The notes: generated by a model from the letters alone, not told the origin. 64,000 nucleotides of DNA from Streptomyces sp. 3214.6 (GCF_900129855.1 NZ_LT670819.1:5828001-5892000); one strand, 5' to 3'; shown: positions 1-8,783, counted from the first letter of the stretch. Numbers and translations are program-made.

Positions 1-437
1 TACGGATTCGGCTGGCCCGCGCCGTACGGCTGACCCGCGCCGTACGCAGGAGCCGACGCCGACGCCTGCGCCGACGGGGAGTTCGACGTCGACCGCGAGC
101 CCGCAGCCTGGGTCTTCTGGTCGAACACCGCGAACAGCAGCAGTACCGACGCCGTCACCAGGGCCACCATGATCGCGACGCCCAGGAGGGCGTCCCCGTC
201 GTCGGTGTCCGAGACCACCGCCCACGTCACGATCACGCACTCGTACAGGGAGAACGAACCGAAGGCCGTCCAGTCGGAGGCGAGCCCGCGGCGGACGGCC
301 ACGTACAGGAAGGGCACCCAGGCCAGAAAGCCGAGTGAGCCCCACACCAGGGCCGTCCAGGCGAGCCGCTGGAACCAGCCCCCCTCCAGCCGCCTCTCCG
401 CGCCGGCCGCCGTCGGCGCCGTCGTCGGTATCGTCAT
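1..437 (-). CDS. Small membrane protein, 3' end cut by window edge
   Basis: I do not recognise the family. Reading the minus strand from an ATG at 437 gives an open frame that runs off the left edge with no stop. It has a short polar N-terminus ending in Trp-Phe-Gln-Arg, three hydrophobic segments (about residues 25-50, 57-70 and 80-100), and a Ser/Ala/Gln/Gly-rich tail that begins to repeat Tyr-Gly-Ala-Gly-Gln-Pro. The tail looks like the cytoplasmic low-complexity end common in Streptomyces membrane proteins. It is divergent from the secreted DUF1906 gene, so the 270 bp between them should hold both promoters. Confidence 0.6.
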   Translation of the reverse strand, partial: MTIPTTAPTAAGAERRLEGGWFQRLAWTALVWGSLGFLAWVPFLYVAVRRGLASDWTAFGSFSLYECVIVTWAVVSDTDDGDALLGVAIMVALVTASVLLLFAVFDQKTQAAGSRSTSNSPSAQASASAPAYGAGQPYGAGQPNP

Positions 438-706
438 GTCGCCCCCAAGTCACCAGGGGGCAAGGGTAGGACATGGGCGGACCGGGCCAGGGCCGCCCCT
501 TCTTTACTGTGACATGAGCGAAACTTGTGGCTATGGGGGACCTGTGTTTTCCGACCCCAGGGACGCCGCAGGTTACGGTGCGATCCGTTTCCGGGTGCCG
601 GACGTCGAGTCGACACCGTATCGTCGCACCGGCTCGGGCGACTTGAGCGAGACACAGCCGTACGCGACGACAGAACCGTACGCACAGACGAACGATGGGG
701 TGGGGG

Positions 707-1537
707 ATGGCCGAGCACCGGCAGTCCAGGAAGCGCAGATACATCACGTGGGGCGTGGCCGGCGCAGCCGTCCTCGCGGGGGCCGGGATAGCGGCGCAGA
801 CCTCGATGGCGGCCACCACCTGGCCCGCCCAGAAGACCTACACCGGCCGCGCCTTCGACACCTGCACCGCGCCCTCCCTGGCCGCGATGAAGGCCTGGAA
901 GACCGACGGCTACTACGGCGGCGCCGCCGTCTACGTCGGCGGCAAGAACCGCGGTTGCGCGCAGCCCAACCTCACCGCGTCCTGGGTGAAGTCGGTCAAC
1001 GCGGCCGGCTGGAAGCTCATCCCGCTCTACGTCGGCGCCCAGCCGCCCTGCCAGACCGGCTCCAGCCCGGAGAAGATCACCGCCGCCACGGCCACCTCCC
1101 TCGGCGCGACCGACGCCGCGGACGCCGTCGCCAAGGCCTCGGCGCTCGGCATGAAGGCCGGCAGCCCGATCTACCTCGACATGGAGGCGTACGACATCAC
1201 CAACAAGGCGTGCAACGACGCCGTGCTGGCGTATGTGCGCTCCTTCACCAAGACGCTGCGCGCCAAGATCTACCGGGCCGGCTACTACGGCTTCACCAGC
1301 TCCAGCGCCAAGGCGATCGCCACCGCGACGAACAAGACGGACCTGCCGGGCAACCTCTGGTACGCACTGTGGGACAAGAAGGACACCACGACCACCGACT
1401 GGCCGTGGGGCGCCACCCAGTACACGAACCACAGCCGCGGCCACCAGTTCATGGTGAACAGCAAGGAGACCCGCGGCGGCTACACGATCACCGTGGACCG
1501 CGACACCTGGGACGCCCCGGTCGCCATCGTCGGCTGA
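707..1537 (+). CDS. Secreted DUF1906 (Rv2525c-like) glycoside-hydrolase-like protein
   Basis: The N-terminus carries a basic Arg-Lys-Arg-Arg stretch, a hydrophobic core and an Ala-Gln-Thr-Ser-Met-Ala-Ala end, a probable Tat-type signal peptide. Mycobacterial Rv2525c, the best-known DUF1906 protein, is Tat exported. The mature part (about 245 residues) is a single DUF1906 domain, a TIM-barrel fold related to lysozyme-like hydrolases. It contains the typical GRAFDTC start, an IYLDMEAY segment with candidate acidic catalytic residues, and YYG/WYALW aromatic motifs. An upstream in-frame ATG at 695 exists, but GGGGTGGGGG just before 707 is the ribosome site, so I chose 707. It probably acts on cell-wall or extracellular glycan; the substrate is unknown. 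Confidence 0.8.
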   Translation: MAEHRQSRKRRYITWGVAGAAVLAGAGIAAQTSMAATTWPAQKTYTGRAFDTCTAPSLAAMKAWKTDGYYGGAAVYVGGKNRGCAQPNLTASWVKSVNAAGWKLIPLYVGAQPPCQTGSSPEKITAATATSLGATDAADAVAKASALGMKAGSPIYLDMEAYDITNKACNDAVLAYVRSFTKTLRAKIYRAGYYGFTSSSAKAIATATNKTDLPGNLWYALWDKKDTTTTDWPWGATQYTNHSRGHQFMVNSKETRGGYTITVDRDTWDAPVAIVG

Positions 1538-1721
1538 AGCCGAGCGGGATCACCGGCCGAACCGGTGCGGGGGAGGGGCCCGCGCGACGTCCGGGCGCGG
1601 CGGTGCCCGAAGTCCTGGTGAATCGTTGGTCGAATGGGTTGGCCCCAGCCGTCCCACTGCCTACCATCGATCACCGCAAGACTTTGTGCACCGTCGCACA
1701 ATCTCCGACCGGGAGGTTCCC

Positions 1722-2366
1722 TTGCACCGCCGCCGTCGCACCGCGCTCCTGCTGTCCGCCGCGATCGTGGCGGCCCCCCTCCTCACCGCCTGCGGGAACG
1801 ACACGCATCCCGGCGCGGCGGCCGTCGTGGGCGGCCAGCGGATCTCCGTCGCGCAGCTGGAGAGCCGGGTGAACGAGGTGCGCACGGCCCAGCGCGCCGC
1901 GGTCAAGGACGACGCGCAGTACGCGCAGGCCATCGCCCAGACCGGCACCCTCACCCGCGACACCCTGCACGGCATGGTCCTCGACCAGGTGCTGCACCGC
2001 GCCGCCGAGGACGCGGGCGTCACCGTCAGCCGCCGCGAGGTCCAGCAGATGCGGGCCGGCCTGGAACAGCAGGCCGGCGGCGCGCAGGGCCTGGAAACGG
2101 CGTGGCTCCAGCAGTACGGCATCCCGCCGCAGCGCCTCGACGAGAACCTCCGCCTCCAGCTGGAGGCCCAGAAACTCGCCACCGCGCTCGGCACGAACAC
2201 CAACCAGGCCCCGTTCTGGAACGCCCTGTCCAAGGCGTCCAAGGCCCTCGGTGTCGACCTGAACCCGCGCTACGGCAGCTGGGACGCGCAGAAGGTGGCC
2301 CGCGTCGACGCGAAGACGCCCTGGGTGCGGGAGATCACCACGGCCGGCACGCAGCAGACGACGTGA
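1722..2366 (+). CDS. SurA-N-like lipoprotein, putative peptidyl-prolyl isomerase/chaperone
   Basis: The start is a TTG five bases after GGGAGG (1711-1716); upstream codons in frame lack coding character. Residues 1-20 form a lipoprotein signal peptide with four arginines, a hydrophobic core and the lipobox LTAC, so Cys would be lipidated on the outer face of the membrane. The remainder resembles the SurA N-terminal helical domain: the VVGGQRISVAQLESRV pattern is shared by PrsA/SurA-type foldases, followed by amphipathic helices rich in Gln and Ala. No parvulin domain is visible, so chaperoning without isomerase activity is likelier. It sits in tandem ahead of mazG, 126 bp away. Confidence 0.75.
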   Translation: MHRRRRTALLLSAAIVAAPLLTACGNDTHPGAAAVVGGQRISVAQLESRVNEVRTAQRAAVKDDAQYAQAIAQTGTLTRDTLHGMVLDQVLHRAAEDAGVTVSRREVQQMRAGLEQQAGGAQGLETAWLQQYGIPPQRLDENLRLQLEAQKLATALGTNTNQAPFWNALSKASKALGVDLNPRYGSWDAQKVARVDAKTPWVREITTAGTQQTT

Positions 2367-2492
2367 CGGCGCGGCCTGACGGACGCTGACCGACAGGCGC
2401 TGACGCGACCCCGCGCAGGGCCGGTATGACTTATCCACCGGGCCTGTGGACAACTCGTGGGGCCGTCGGCGGGTGTGGGTTACGTTCGAGGT

Positions 2493-3707
2493 GTGAACGC
2501 ATCCAGCCCGTCCAGTCCATCCAGCCCGTCCAGTCCGTCCGGCCCGTCCAGCGAGCCCGTCGGCGGTCCCGCCGTCGCCGCCGGCCGTATCGTCCTGCTC
2601 ACCACCAGCCACCGCGTCGCCCCCGGCCTGCTGTCCTGGCCCGCCTGGCAGGCCCTGCGCGCGGCGGACCGGGTGCTGTGCGCGGACGGCGCGCATCCGC
2701 AGCTGCCCTATCTGCGGGACGCGGGCATAACGGTCGAGGAGGCCTCCCCGACCGCCGAAGACATCGTCGCCGCCTGCGCCGGCGGCCGCGCGGTCGTGGT
2801 CGTGGCCACCGGTGAGGGCGAACCGGCCCTCACCGACGGGCTGGCCCGCCTGGCGGGCTCCGGCCGGGTGTCGATGCCCGAGCTGGAACTCCTCCCCGCC
2901 TCCTACGACCTTCCCGGCGCCCGGCTCCTCGACCTCGTCCAGGTCATGGACCGCATCCGCGCCGAGTGCCCGTGGTCCTCCCAGCAGACCCACAAGGGCC
3001 TGGCGAAGTACGCGGTGGAGGAGTCCTACGAACTGGTCGAGGCGATCGAGACCGGTGACTACGACGAACTCCGCGAGGAACTGGGCGACGTCCTGCTCCA
3101 GGTCGTCTTCCACGCCCGTATCGCCGAGGAGGACGAGGAGTCCCCGTTCTCCGTCGACGACGTCGCGGGCACGATCGTCGCCAAGCTCATCCACCGCCAC
3201 CCCCATGTCTTCGGCGACGCCACCGCCACGACCCCGGAAGAGGTGAAGGAGCACTGGCTGCGCACGAAGGCGGCCGAGAAGCGGAGGGAGTCGGTGACGG
3301 ACGGCGTCCCTCTCCACCAGCCGGGCCTGGCCCTCGCCGCGAAGCTGGCCTCCCGGGCCCGGATGGCCGGCCTCGACGTGCCCCTGCCGACGGCCGAGGG
3401 CTCGGGCACGGACGCGGATGCCACGGTCGTGGGGACCGACGGCATGAGCACCAAGGGCAGAGGGCTCGAAGGCAGAGACGCCGAGGGTAGAGATTTCGAG
3501 GGCAGAGACGCCGAGGGCAGAGAGTTCGAGGGCAGCGGCGCCGGGGGCGGAGGCGCGGAGCACATAGGCGCGGAAGGCATCGGTTACGAGTTGCTGGCCC
3601 TCGCCGCGCGGGCGGAAGCGGAAGGCGTGGACCCGGAGGCGGCCCTGCGGGCGGCGGCGCGGGCCTATCGGGACGCGATCCGGGCGACCGAAGGGGTGAT
3701 GGGTTAG
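2493..3707 (+). CDS. mazG: MazG-family nucleoside triphosphate pyrophosphohydrolase
   Basis: MazG hydrolyses (d)NTPs to monophosphates plus pyrophosphate for nucleotide-pool sanitation. The MazG domain spans about residues 140-280: VMDRIRAECPW, then the Mg-binding EESYE and EELGD motifs and a long helix. The N-terminal 120 residues resemble the reduced tetrapyrrole-methylase-like extension of actinobacterial MazG. Two low-complexity stretches are unusual: Ser-Pro-Ser repeats right after the start, and a Glu-Gly-Arg repeat (about 3451-3535) inserted before a second helical segment. The GTG start has no Shine-Dalgarno; a TACGTT hexamer ends seven bases upstream, which would fit a leaderless transcript (inference). 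Confidence 0.88.
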   Translation: MNASSPSSPSSPSSPSGPSSEPVGGPAVAAGRIVLLTTSHRVAPGLLSWPAWQALRAADRVLCADGAHPQLPYLRDAGITVEEASPTAEDIVAACAGGRAVVVVATGEGEPALTDGLARLAGSGRVSMPELELLPASYDLPGARLLDLVQVMDRIRAECPWSSQQTHKGLAKYAVEESYELVEAIETGDYDELREELGDVLLQVVFHARIAEEDEESPFSVDDVAGTIVAKLIHRHPHVFGDATATTPEEVKEHWLRTKAAEKRRESVTDGVPLHQPGLALAAKLASRARMAGLDVPLPTAEGSGTDADATVVGTDGMSTKGRGLEGRDAEGRDFEGRDAEGREFEGSGAGGGGAEHIGAEGIGYELLALAARAEAEGVDPEAALRAAARAYRDAIRATEGVMG

Positions 3708-3751
3708 TACGGTGGTCTCCTGAGCGGGCTGCGGGGTGAGGGGGGGCTTGT

Positions 3752-6124
3752 ATGGGCAGGGAAGACGAGTTTGACGAGCTGGACGAGCTGGCCTCCGAGG
3801 GCGCGGAGGTGCTGGAGGCGGGGCTGCGGTCGGAGCAGCGGGAGACGGTGCGCTGGGCGTTCCGGAAGTGGCTCGCGGACCACACACACACCTCGCTGGA
3901 CCGGATCCTCGCCCCGCTCCCGCCCGACAAGTCCCGGCACTTCAAGGTCGGTTACTTCCGTGGCTACTTCCGTGAGGCCCTCTCCGGCACGGGAGGCCAG
4001 GAAGCGGCGGCAGACCTGCGGGCGCTGATGGACGACCTGCCGGAGCTCCAGCAACCGACCGAGACCGAGACCGAGTCCGCCTCCGCGGCCGACAACGTCC
4101 CCGGATTCCCTCCGGCCGACAACGTCCCCGGATTCCCGCCGGGCGACATCGTCGGCTTCTACGGCGGGGACTACCGCGGCCCCGTCGTGGGCGTCGTGAA
4201 CCAGACGACCTACGCCTCGCCGCCCGGCGTCTTCATCGTGCCGGACCCCGGCAACTGGCCCGCGGTGGAGGACGCCGACCCGGTGACGCTCGGCGTCCGG
4301 CCCACCGAGCGGCACTACGGGGACCCCGGCCTGCCGCCGTATGTTCCCCGTGATCTCGATGAGCGGCTGCGCGGCTGGAGCGCGCAGTACCGGCTGCTGG
4401 TGATCACGGGTGGACCACTCACGGGCAAGTCGAGGACGGCCTGGGCCGCCGTGGCCGGCGACCTGGACCCCCGCGCCCGGGTGTACGCGCCCGCCCACGG
4501 TACCGACCTGCGCGGACTGCCTGCCCTGCTGCGCGGTCGGCAGGGCACGTACGTGCTGTGGCTGGACGAGTTGGAGCACCACCTCGGCGAACACGGGCTG
4601 ACCCTGGGCCTGCTGGCCGAGCTGAAGGCGCTGGGCGTCCCGGTGGTGGCCACGATGGGCGACGACGCGTACGAAACGCGCCGCTTCGCGCCCGGACCGG
4701 CGTCCCAGGTGCTCAGTCTGGCCCGTTCGGAGCCGGTGAGCTCCACGTGGACCCCCCAGGAGCTGGGCCGGCTCCGCGCCGCGTTCGACACCCGGCTCGA
4801 CGAGGCCGAGCGGTGGCGCGGCGCGACCGGAGTCACCCAGTACCTGGCCATCGGCGCGGAACTCAGGGAACTGTGGCACCGCTCCGGCCTCTCCAACAGC
4901 CGCCACCCGTACGGGAATCTGCTGATCCGGGCCGCGACGGACCTGGCCCGCTGCGGGGTCACCGGGGACATCCCCCGGCGGCTGCTGCACGAGGCCTGCC
5001 AGTGCTATACGGCGCGGCAGTCGGCTGGGCGGCTGGAACGGCAGTCGTTCCAGGAGGCGCTGGACTGGGCCCGGGAACTGCGCCATGACGTCACCGGGTT
5101 GCTGGTGCCCGGAGCGCCGCGTCGGGTGGGGGACAGCGACGAGACCTGGCGGCCGTACGGCTCACTCGTCGTCGACGCCGAGCGGGCCTCGTCGGGGACG
5201 GGCATCCCGATCGCCGTCTGGCGCTGCGCGCTGGCGGGCACGGCGTACGACGCCGAGGTGCACCGCAATGTGCGGACGACCGCGCACTCCGTCTTCGCGG
5301 TCCGCGCGGAGGACGGCGACGCCGAGGCCATGCACATGCTCGGTCTGCTCGCCGAGGACAACGAGGACGAGGCCACGGCGCTGGAGTGGTTCCGCAAGGC
5401 CGTGGACGCGGGCAAGAAGGAGCTGTCCGGGCGGCTCGGCGAGCTGCTGCTGGCGAGGGGAGAGGCGGAACAGGCGCTGCCGTACCTGCGGGCGGCGGCG
5501 GAGGGGAAGCCGGGCGGTCAGGAGATGAGGCTGGTCGGCGAGGCCCATCTGGCGCTGGCTGAGCAGGCGCTGCGCGAGGCCGTGAGCGGGGGTGACATGG
5601 CGGCGGCACACCGGCTGGGTGATCTGCTGCTCGGGCGGGGTGAGTTGATCCAGGCGGCGTCCTACTACGTGGAGGCCGAGACGCAGGGGTACGCCCCGGT
5701 CGCCCGCAGCATGGCCGTCTACTTCCTGTTGCGCCATAAGACCGAGATCGCGGAGGTGCTGCTCACCCGTGCCGCCGCAGCCGGCGACGAGACGGCGACC
5801 CTTCTGCTGAACGACGTGCAGAAGCCGAGGGGGAGCCTGAAGGACGCCGCGGCGTACTTCACGTCCGGTCACCCGCTGGACGCCGCCCACCTCGGGGCCG
5901 TGACGGAGAAGGCGGGGTTTCCGGAGCAGGCCCGCGGTCACTACGAGCAGGGGTGTGCCAACGGTGACGCCTACGCCGCCTACCGCCTGGCGTCCCTCCT
6001 CGACAAGCAGAACGATCCCGCCGAAGCCCTCCTCTGGTATGGCAAAGCCGCCGACATGGGGCACCCGGGTGCGATGAAGGCGCTCGCAGAGCACGCCGAG
6101 AACCCCGCTACCGTCGAGGAGTGA
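3752..6124 (+). CDS. STAND-like P-loop NTPase with C-terminal Sel1/TPR repeats
   Basis: A 790-residue protein of no family I can name. Residues 1-110 are acidic and helical; 110-135 hold a duplicated Asp-Asn-Val-Pro-Gly-Phe-Pro-Pro unit. About 135-165 contain GGDYRGPVVGVVNQ, typical of linkers before NTPases in actinobacterial effector proteins. A Walker A GGPLTGKSR lies at 220-228 and a Walker B YVLWLDE near 267-273, followed by helical regions. From about residue 510 there are Sel1/TPR-type repeats (AMHMLGLLAEDNEDEATALEWF; AYRLASLLDKQNDPAEALLWYG). This is the architecture of STAND signal-transduction ATPases, with a nucleotide switch plus a repeat sensor. Its TGA overlaps the GTG of the P450 gene by 4 nt, implying translational coupling. 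Confidence 0.7.
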   Translation: MGREDEFDELDELASEGAEVLEAGLRSEQRETVRWAFRKWLADHTHTSLDRILAPLPPDKSRHFKVGYFRGYFREALSGTGGQEAAADLRALMDDLPELQQPTETETESASAADNVPGFPPADNVPGFPPGDIVGFYGGDYRGPVVGVVNQTTYASPPGVFIVPDPGNWPAVEDADPVTLGVRPTERHYGDPGLPPYVPRDLDERLRGWSAQYRLLVITGGPLTGKSRTAWAAVAGDLDPRARVYAPAHGTDLRGLPALLRGRQGTYVLWLDELEHHLGEHGLTLGLLAELKALGVPVVATMGDDAYETRRFAPGPASQVLSLARSEPVSSTWTPQELGRLRAAFDTRLDEAERWRGATGVTQYLAIGAELRELWHRSGLSNSRHPYGNLLIRAATDLARCGVTGDIPRRLLHEACQCYTARQSAGRLERQSFQEALDWARELRHDVTGLLVPGAPRRVGDSDETWRPYGSLVVDAERASSGTGIPIAVWRCALAGTAYDAEVHRNVRTTAHSVFAVRAEDGDAEAMHMLGLLAEDNEDEATALEWFRKAVDAGKKELSGRLGELLLARGEAEQALPYLRAAAEGKPGGQEMRLVGEAHLALAEQALREAVSGGDMAAAHRLGDLLLGRGELIQAASYYVEAETQGYAPVARSMAVYFLLRHKTEIAEVLLTRAAAAGDETATLLLNDVQKPRGSLKDAAAYFTSGHPLDAAHLGAVTEKAGFPEQARGHYEQGCANGDAYAAYRLASLLDKQNDPAEALLWYGKAADMGHPGAMKALAEHAENPATVEE
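4088..4141 (+). repeat. 27-bp tandem duplication inside the STAND-like gene
   Basis: Two adjacent 27-bp copies, starting GCCGACAACGTCCCCGGATT and differing at one base near the end, encode two copies of Ala-Asp-Asn-Val-Pro-Gly-Phe-Pro-Pro. The reading frame is kept, so it lengthens a proline-rich linker and may vary in copy number between strains. Confidence 0.9.
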
Positions 6125-7416
6125 CCAACCAGCCCCACCCCACGCCCGACGCCCCGCCCGCCACCCCGCCCGCTCCCGCCCTCTTCACCTGGGAGTTCGC
6201 CACCGACCCCTACCCCGCCTACGCCTGGCTGCGCGAGCACGCCCCCGTGCACCGCACCCGGCTGCCCAGCGGGGTCGAGGCCTGGCTGGTCACCCGTTAC
6301 GCCGACGCGAAACAGGCCCTCGCCGACCAGCGGCTGTCCAAGAACCCCGCACATCACGACGAGCCCGCCCACGCCAAGGGCAAGACCGGCATCCCCGGTG
6401 AGCGCAAGGCCGAGCTGATGACGCATCTGCTCAACATCGACCCGCCGGACCACACCCGGCTACGACGGCTCGTCAGCAAGGCGTTCACGCCGCGCCGGGT
6501 CGCCGAGTTCGCGCCCCGCGTCCAGGAGCTGACGGACCGGCTGATCGACGGGTTCGCCGCCCGGGGAGAGGCCGACCTCATCCACGACTTCGCCTTCCCC
6601 CTCCCCATCTACGCCATCTGCGACCTGCTGGGCGTTCCCCGCGAGGACCAGGACGACTTCCGCGACTGGGCGGGGATGATGATCCGGCACGGTGGCGGCC
6701 CCCGCGGCGGGGTCGCGCGGTCGGTGAAGAAGATGCGCGGCTACCTGCTGGAGCTGATCCACCGCAAGCGCGCCGAGCTCCCCGCCGACCCGGCCCCCGG
6801 CGAGGACCTCATCTCGGGCCTGATCCGCGCCTCCGACCACGGCGAGCACCTCACCGAGAACGAGGCCGCGGCCATGGCCTTCATCCTTCTCTTCGCCGGC
6901 TTCGAGACGACCGTCAACCTGATCGGCAACGGCCTCCACGCCCTGCTTTCCCACCCGGAGCAGCGGGCGCGGTTGCAGGCATCCCTCGCGGCCGGGCAGC
7001 GGGACCTGCTGGAGACCGGCGTGGAGGAACTCCTGCGCTACGACGGTCCCGTGGAACTTGCCACCTGGCGGTTCGCGACCGAGCCGCTCAGCATCGGCGG
7101 GCAGGACATCGCGCCCGGCGACCCCGTGCTCGTCGTCCTGGCGGCCGCCGACCGCGACCCGGACCGCTTCCCGGACCCCGACACGCTCGATCTCTCCCGC
7201 CGTGACAACCAGCATCTCGGCTACGGCCACGGCATCCACTACTGCCTGGGCGCCCCGCTGGCCCGGCTGGAGGGACAGACGGCGCTGGCCACTCTCCTGA
7301 CCCGGCTGCCTGACCTTCGGACGGCCGTGGATCCGGCGGACTTGAGGTGGCGCGGCGGGCTCATCATGCGGGGCCTTCGGACCTTGCCGGTGGAGTTCAC
7401 TCCCATGCATGGCTAA
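6121..7416 (+). CDS. Cytochrome P450, CYP107-like
   Basis: A full-length bacterial class I P450 (431 aa) that would hydroxylate a small molecule using ferredoxin electrons. The I-helix carries AGFETT (acid/alcohol pair Glu262-Thr263), the K-helix ExxR is Glu303-Arg306, and the haem loop is LGYGHGIHYCLG with the ligand Cys375. The family consensus has Phe where this protein has Tyr (GYGHG rather than AFGHG). The sequence has the look of the CYP107 family; S. coelicolor has a CYP107U1 gene in what I recall as the same place. No ferredoxin gene is adjacent. It starts with GTG inside the stop of the STAND-like gene, so expression probably depends on translation of that protein. Confidence 0.92.
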   Translation: MTNQPHPTPDAPPATPPAPALFTWEFATDPYPAYAWLREHAPVHRTRLPSGVEAWLVTRYADAKQALADQRLSKNPAHHDEPAHAKGKTGIPGERKAELMTHLLNIDPPDHTRLRRLVSKAFTPRRVAEFAPRVQELTDRLIDGFAARGEADLIHDFAFPLPIYAICDLLGVPREDQDDFRDWAGMMIRHGGGPRGGVARSVKKMRGYLLELIHRKRAELPADPAPGEDLISGLIRASDHGEHLTENEAAAMAFILLFAGFETTVNLIGNGLHALLSHPEQRARLQASLAAGQRDLLETGVEELLRYDGPVELATWRFATEPLSIGGQDIAPGDPVLVVLAAADRDPDRFPDPDTLDLSRRDNQHLGYGHGIHYCLGAPLARLEGQTALATLLTRLPDLRTAVDPADLRWRGGLIMRGLRTLPVEFTPMHG

Positions 7417-7424
7417 GGCAATCC

Positions 7425-7454
7425 GAGCGCACTCAGAGCGCACTCCGAGCGCAT
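7425..7454 (+). repeat. Three GAGCGCA repeats at 11-bp spacing
   Basis: Copies begin at 7425 (GAGCGCACTC), 7436 (GAGCGCACTC) and 7447 (GAGCGCAT). The period of 11 bp is about one helical turn, placing all copies on one face of the DNA. They lie directly after the P450 stop and about 200 bp upstream of the first Rpf gene. They could be a protein-binding array or simple slippage. Confidence 0.7.
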
Positions 7455-7520
7455 TTCTGATCGCACGTCAGCCGGAGTGTGACCATTCGGGGAAGTGAAG
7501 GTGACCGTCCCTCAAGTCTG

Positions 7521-7580
7521 TGATCTTCACGTGATCTGCGCGGCATTAACTTGTGACAAGTGATCGTCTGCCGATACGTT
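7521..7580 (+). promoter_or_regulatory. Putative promoter and palindrome upstream of first rpf gene
   Basis: TGTGATCTTCACGTGATC at 7520-7537 contains the perfect 8-bp palindrome TCACGTGA (7527-7534) and overlapping GTGA/TCAC half-sites. About 17 bp downstream, TTGTGA (7551-7556) and GATACG (7573-7578) are 16 bp apart and could be -35/-10 elements. No riboswitch-like sequence is present here, unlike the second rpf gene. Confidence 0.35.
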
Positions 7581-7658
7581 CACTCGTCAGCGCGACGCGT
7601 CGGTCTCACCCGCCTCACCCGCCGCGCCGGTACTGCTGTCCAGAGAAAGGCCCCTCGC

Positions 7659-8783
7659 ATGCTCTCCGGGAACGGTCGACACCGTCGCCCCCGCCAGGCC
7701 CCGGCGCTGCTCGTCGCGGCCGGAGTGACGGGCTCCGCCATCGCCATCCCGCTGCTCGCCGCCTCGGGCGCGAGTGCCGCCGACGGCACGGTGTGGGACA
7801 AGGTGGCGCAGTGCGAGACCGGCGGCTCGTGGAGCGCCGACAAGGGCGGCGGCGAGTACGGCGGCCTGAGTCTCACCCAGAAGCAGTGGGAGACGTACGG
7901 GGGGCTCGACTACGCGACGCGCCCCGACCTGGCCAGCCGCAACCAGCAGATCGCGGTGGCGCAGAAACTGCTCGCGGCCGAGAACATCGGCGCCTGGGGC
8001 ACCTGTGGGCTGACCTCCGGGCTCACCCAGGCCAACGGCGCGCTGAACGTGGACACCGGTCTGGCGAACGACTCGTCCGACTCGCCTGCCTCATCCGGAT
8101 TGTCCGACCTGTCCAGGGGATTGTCGGGGTCGTCCGGATCGTCCGGGTCCACGGGTTCCTCGAACTCTTCCGGCAGCGGTGACGGTTCGACCGGTTCGAC
8201 CGGTTCGGCTGGTTCCTCCGGCCCCTCCGGCTCCTCCGGCTCCTCCGGCTCGTCCGGGTCATCCGACTCATCCGGCAATTCATCGAGTTCACCCTCCGCG
8301 TCGCCTTCGTCCCCTTCGTCCTCCTCGTCCTCTTCTTCCACCGGTACGGGCGGCTCCACCGGTGCCGGCGCGTCCGACGGCTCCGGCGGTCAGGATGACG
8401 CGCAGGCGACCGGCGGCTCGCCCACCGGGGCCCCGAAAGCGGACGACCCGGACAAGTCGGTCCAGGATGCGGGCTCTTGGAGTCTCGTCGACACCGGCTC
8501 CCTCGGCTCGGGCCGGCACCGCGGCGCCACCGCCGACGAGAACACCACCAAGAGCGCCACCGTCGCCGACGATGCCGCCGTCGACGGCACCACGACCGCC
8601 TCCGTCGGCCGGCATGCCGCGGCCACCTATGTCGTCCAGGAGGGCGACTCGCTCGCCTCCATCGCCGACTCCCTTGGCCTCGACGGCGGATGGCGTGCCC
8701 TCTATGCCGAGAACAAGGGCCTCATCGGCGCCGACCCGAGCGACATCGTCCCCGGTCAGACCCTCGACACAGGGGTCAAATAG
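7659..8783 (+). CDS. Resuscitation-promoting factor with LysM domain (RpfC-like)
   Basis: A secreted muralytic enzyme that cleaves peptidoglycan during spore germination and outgrowth. Start: ATG eight bases after AGAAAGG. Residues 1-41 are a Sec signal peptide ending Ala-Ser-Ala-Ala. The Rpf domain follows (about 42-120): TVWDKVAQCETGGSW contains the catalytic Glu, and two Cys form the conserved disulfide. Next comes a very long Ser/Gly linker (about 135-250) and a C-terminal LysM domain (about 323-372, TYVVQEGDSLASIADSLGL) that would bind cell-wall glycan. It stands in tandem with a shorter paralogue but lacks that gene's riboswitch, so the two are controlled separately. Confidence 0.93.
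   Translation: MLSGNGRHRRPRQAPALLVAAGVTGSAIAIPLLAASGASAADGTVWDKVAQCETGGSWSADKGGGEYGGLSLTQKQWETYGGLDYATRPDLASRNQQIAVAQKLLAAENIGAWGTCGLTSGLTQANGALNVDTGLANDSSDSPASSGLSDLSRGLSGSSGSSGSTGSSNSSGSGDGSTGSTGSAGSSGPSGSSGSSGSSGSSDSSGNSSSSPSASPSSPSSSSSSSSTGTGGSTGAGASDGSGGQDDAQATGGSPTGAPKADDPDKSVQDAGSWSLVDTGSLGSGRHRGATADENTTKSATVADDAAVDGTTTASVGRHAAATYVVQEGDSLASIADSLGLDGGWRALYAENKGLIGADPSDIVPGQTLDTGVK

Noticed and set aside
1671..3887. A 738-codon minus-strand frame over the lipoprotein and mazG
   Set aside because: Antisense of two recognisable proteins; its Arg/Gly/Pro-rich product shows no domain.
7520..7537. CRP-type binding site (TGTGA-N6-TCACA) upstream of the first rpf gene
   Set aside because: TGTGA and TCAC are present, but the spacing is 3 rather than 6 bp. 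I report only the TCACGTGA palindrome.
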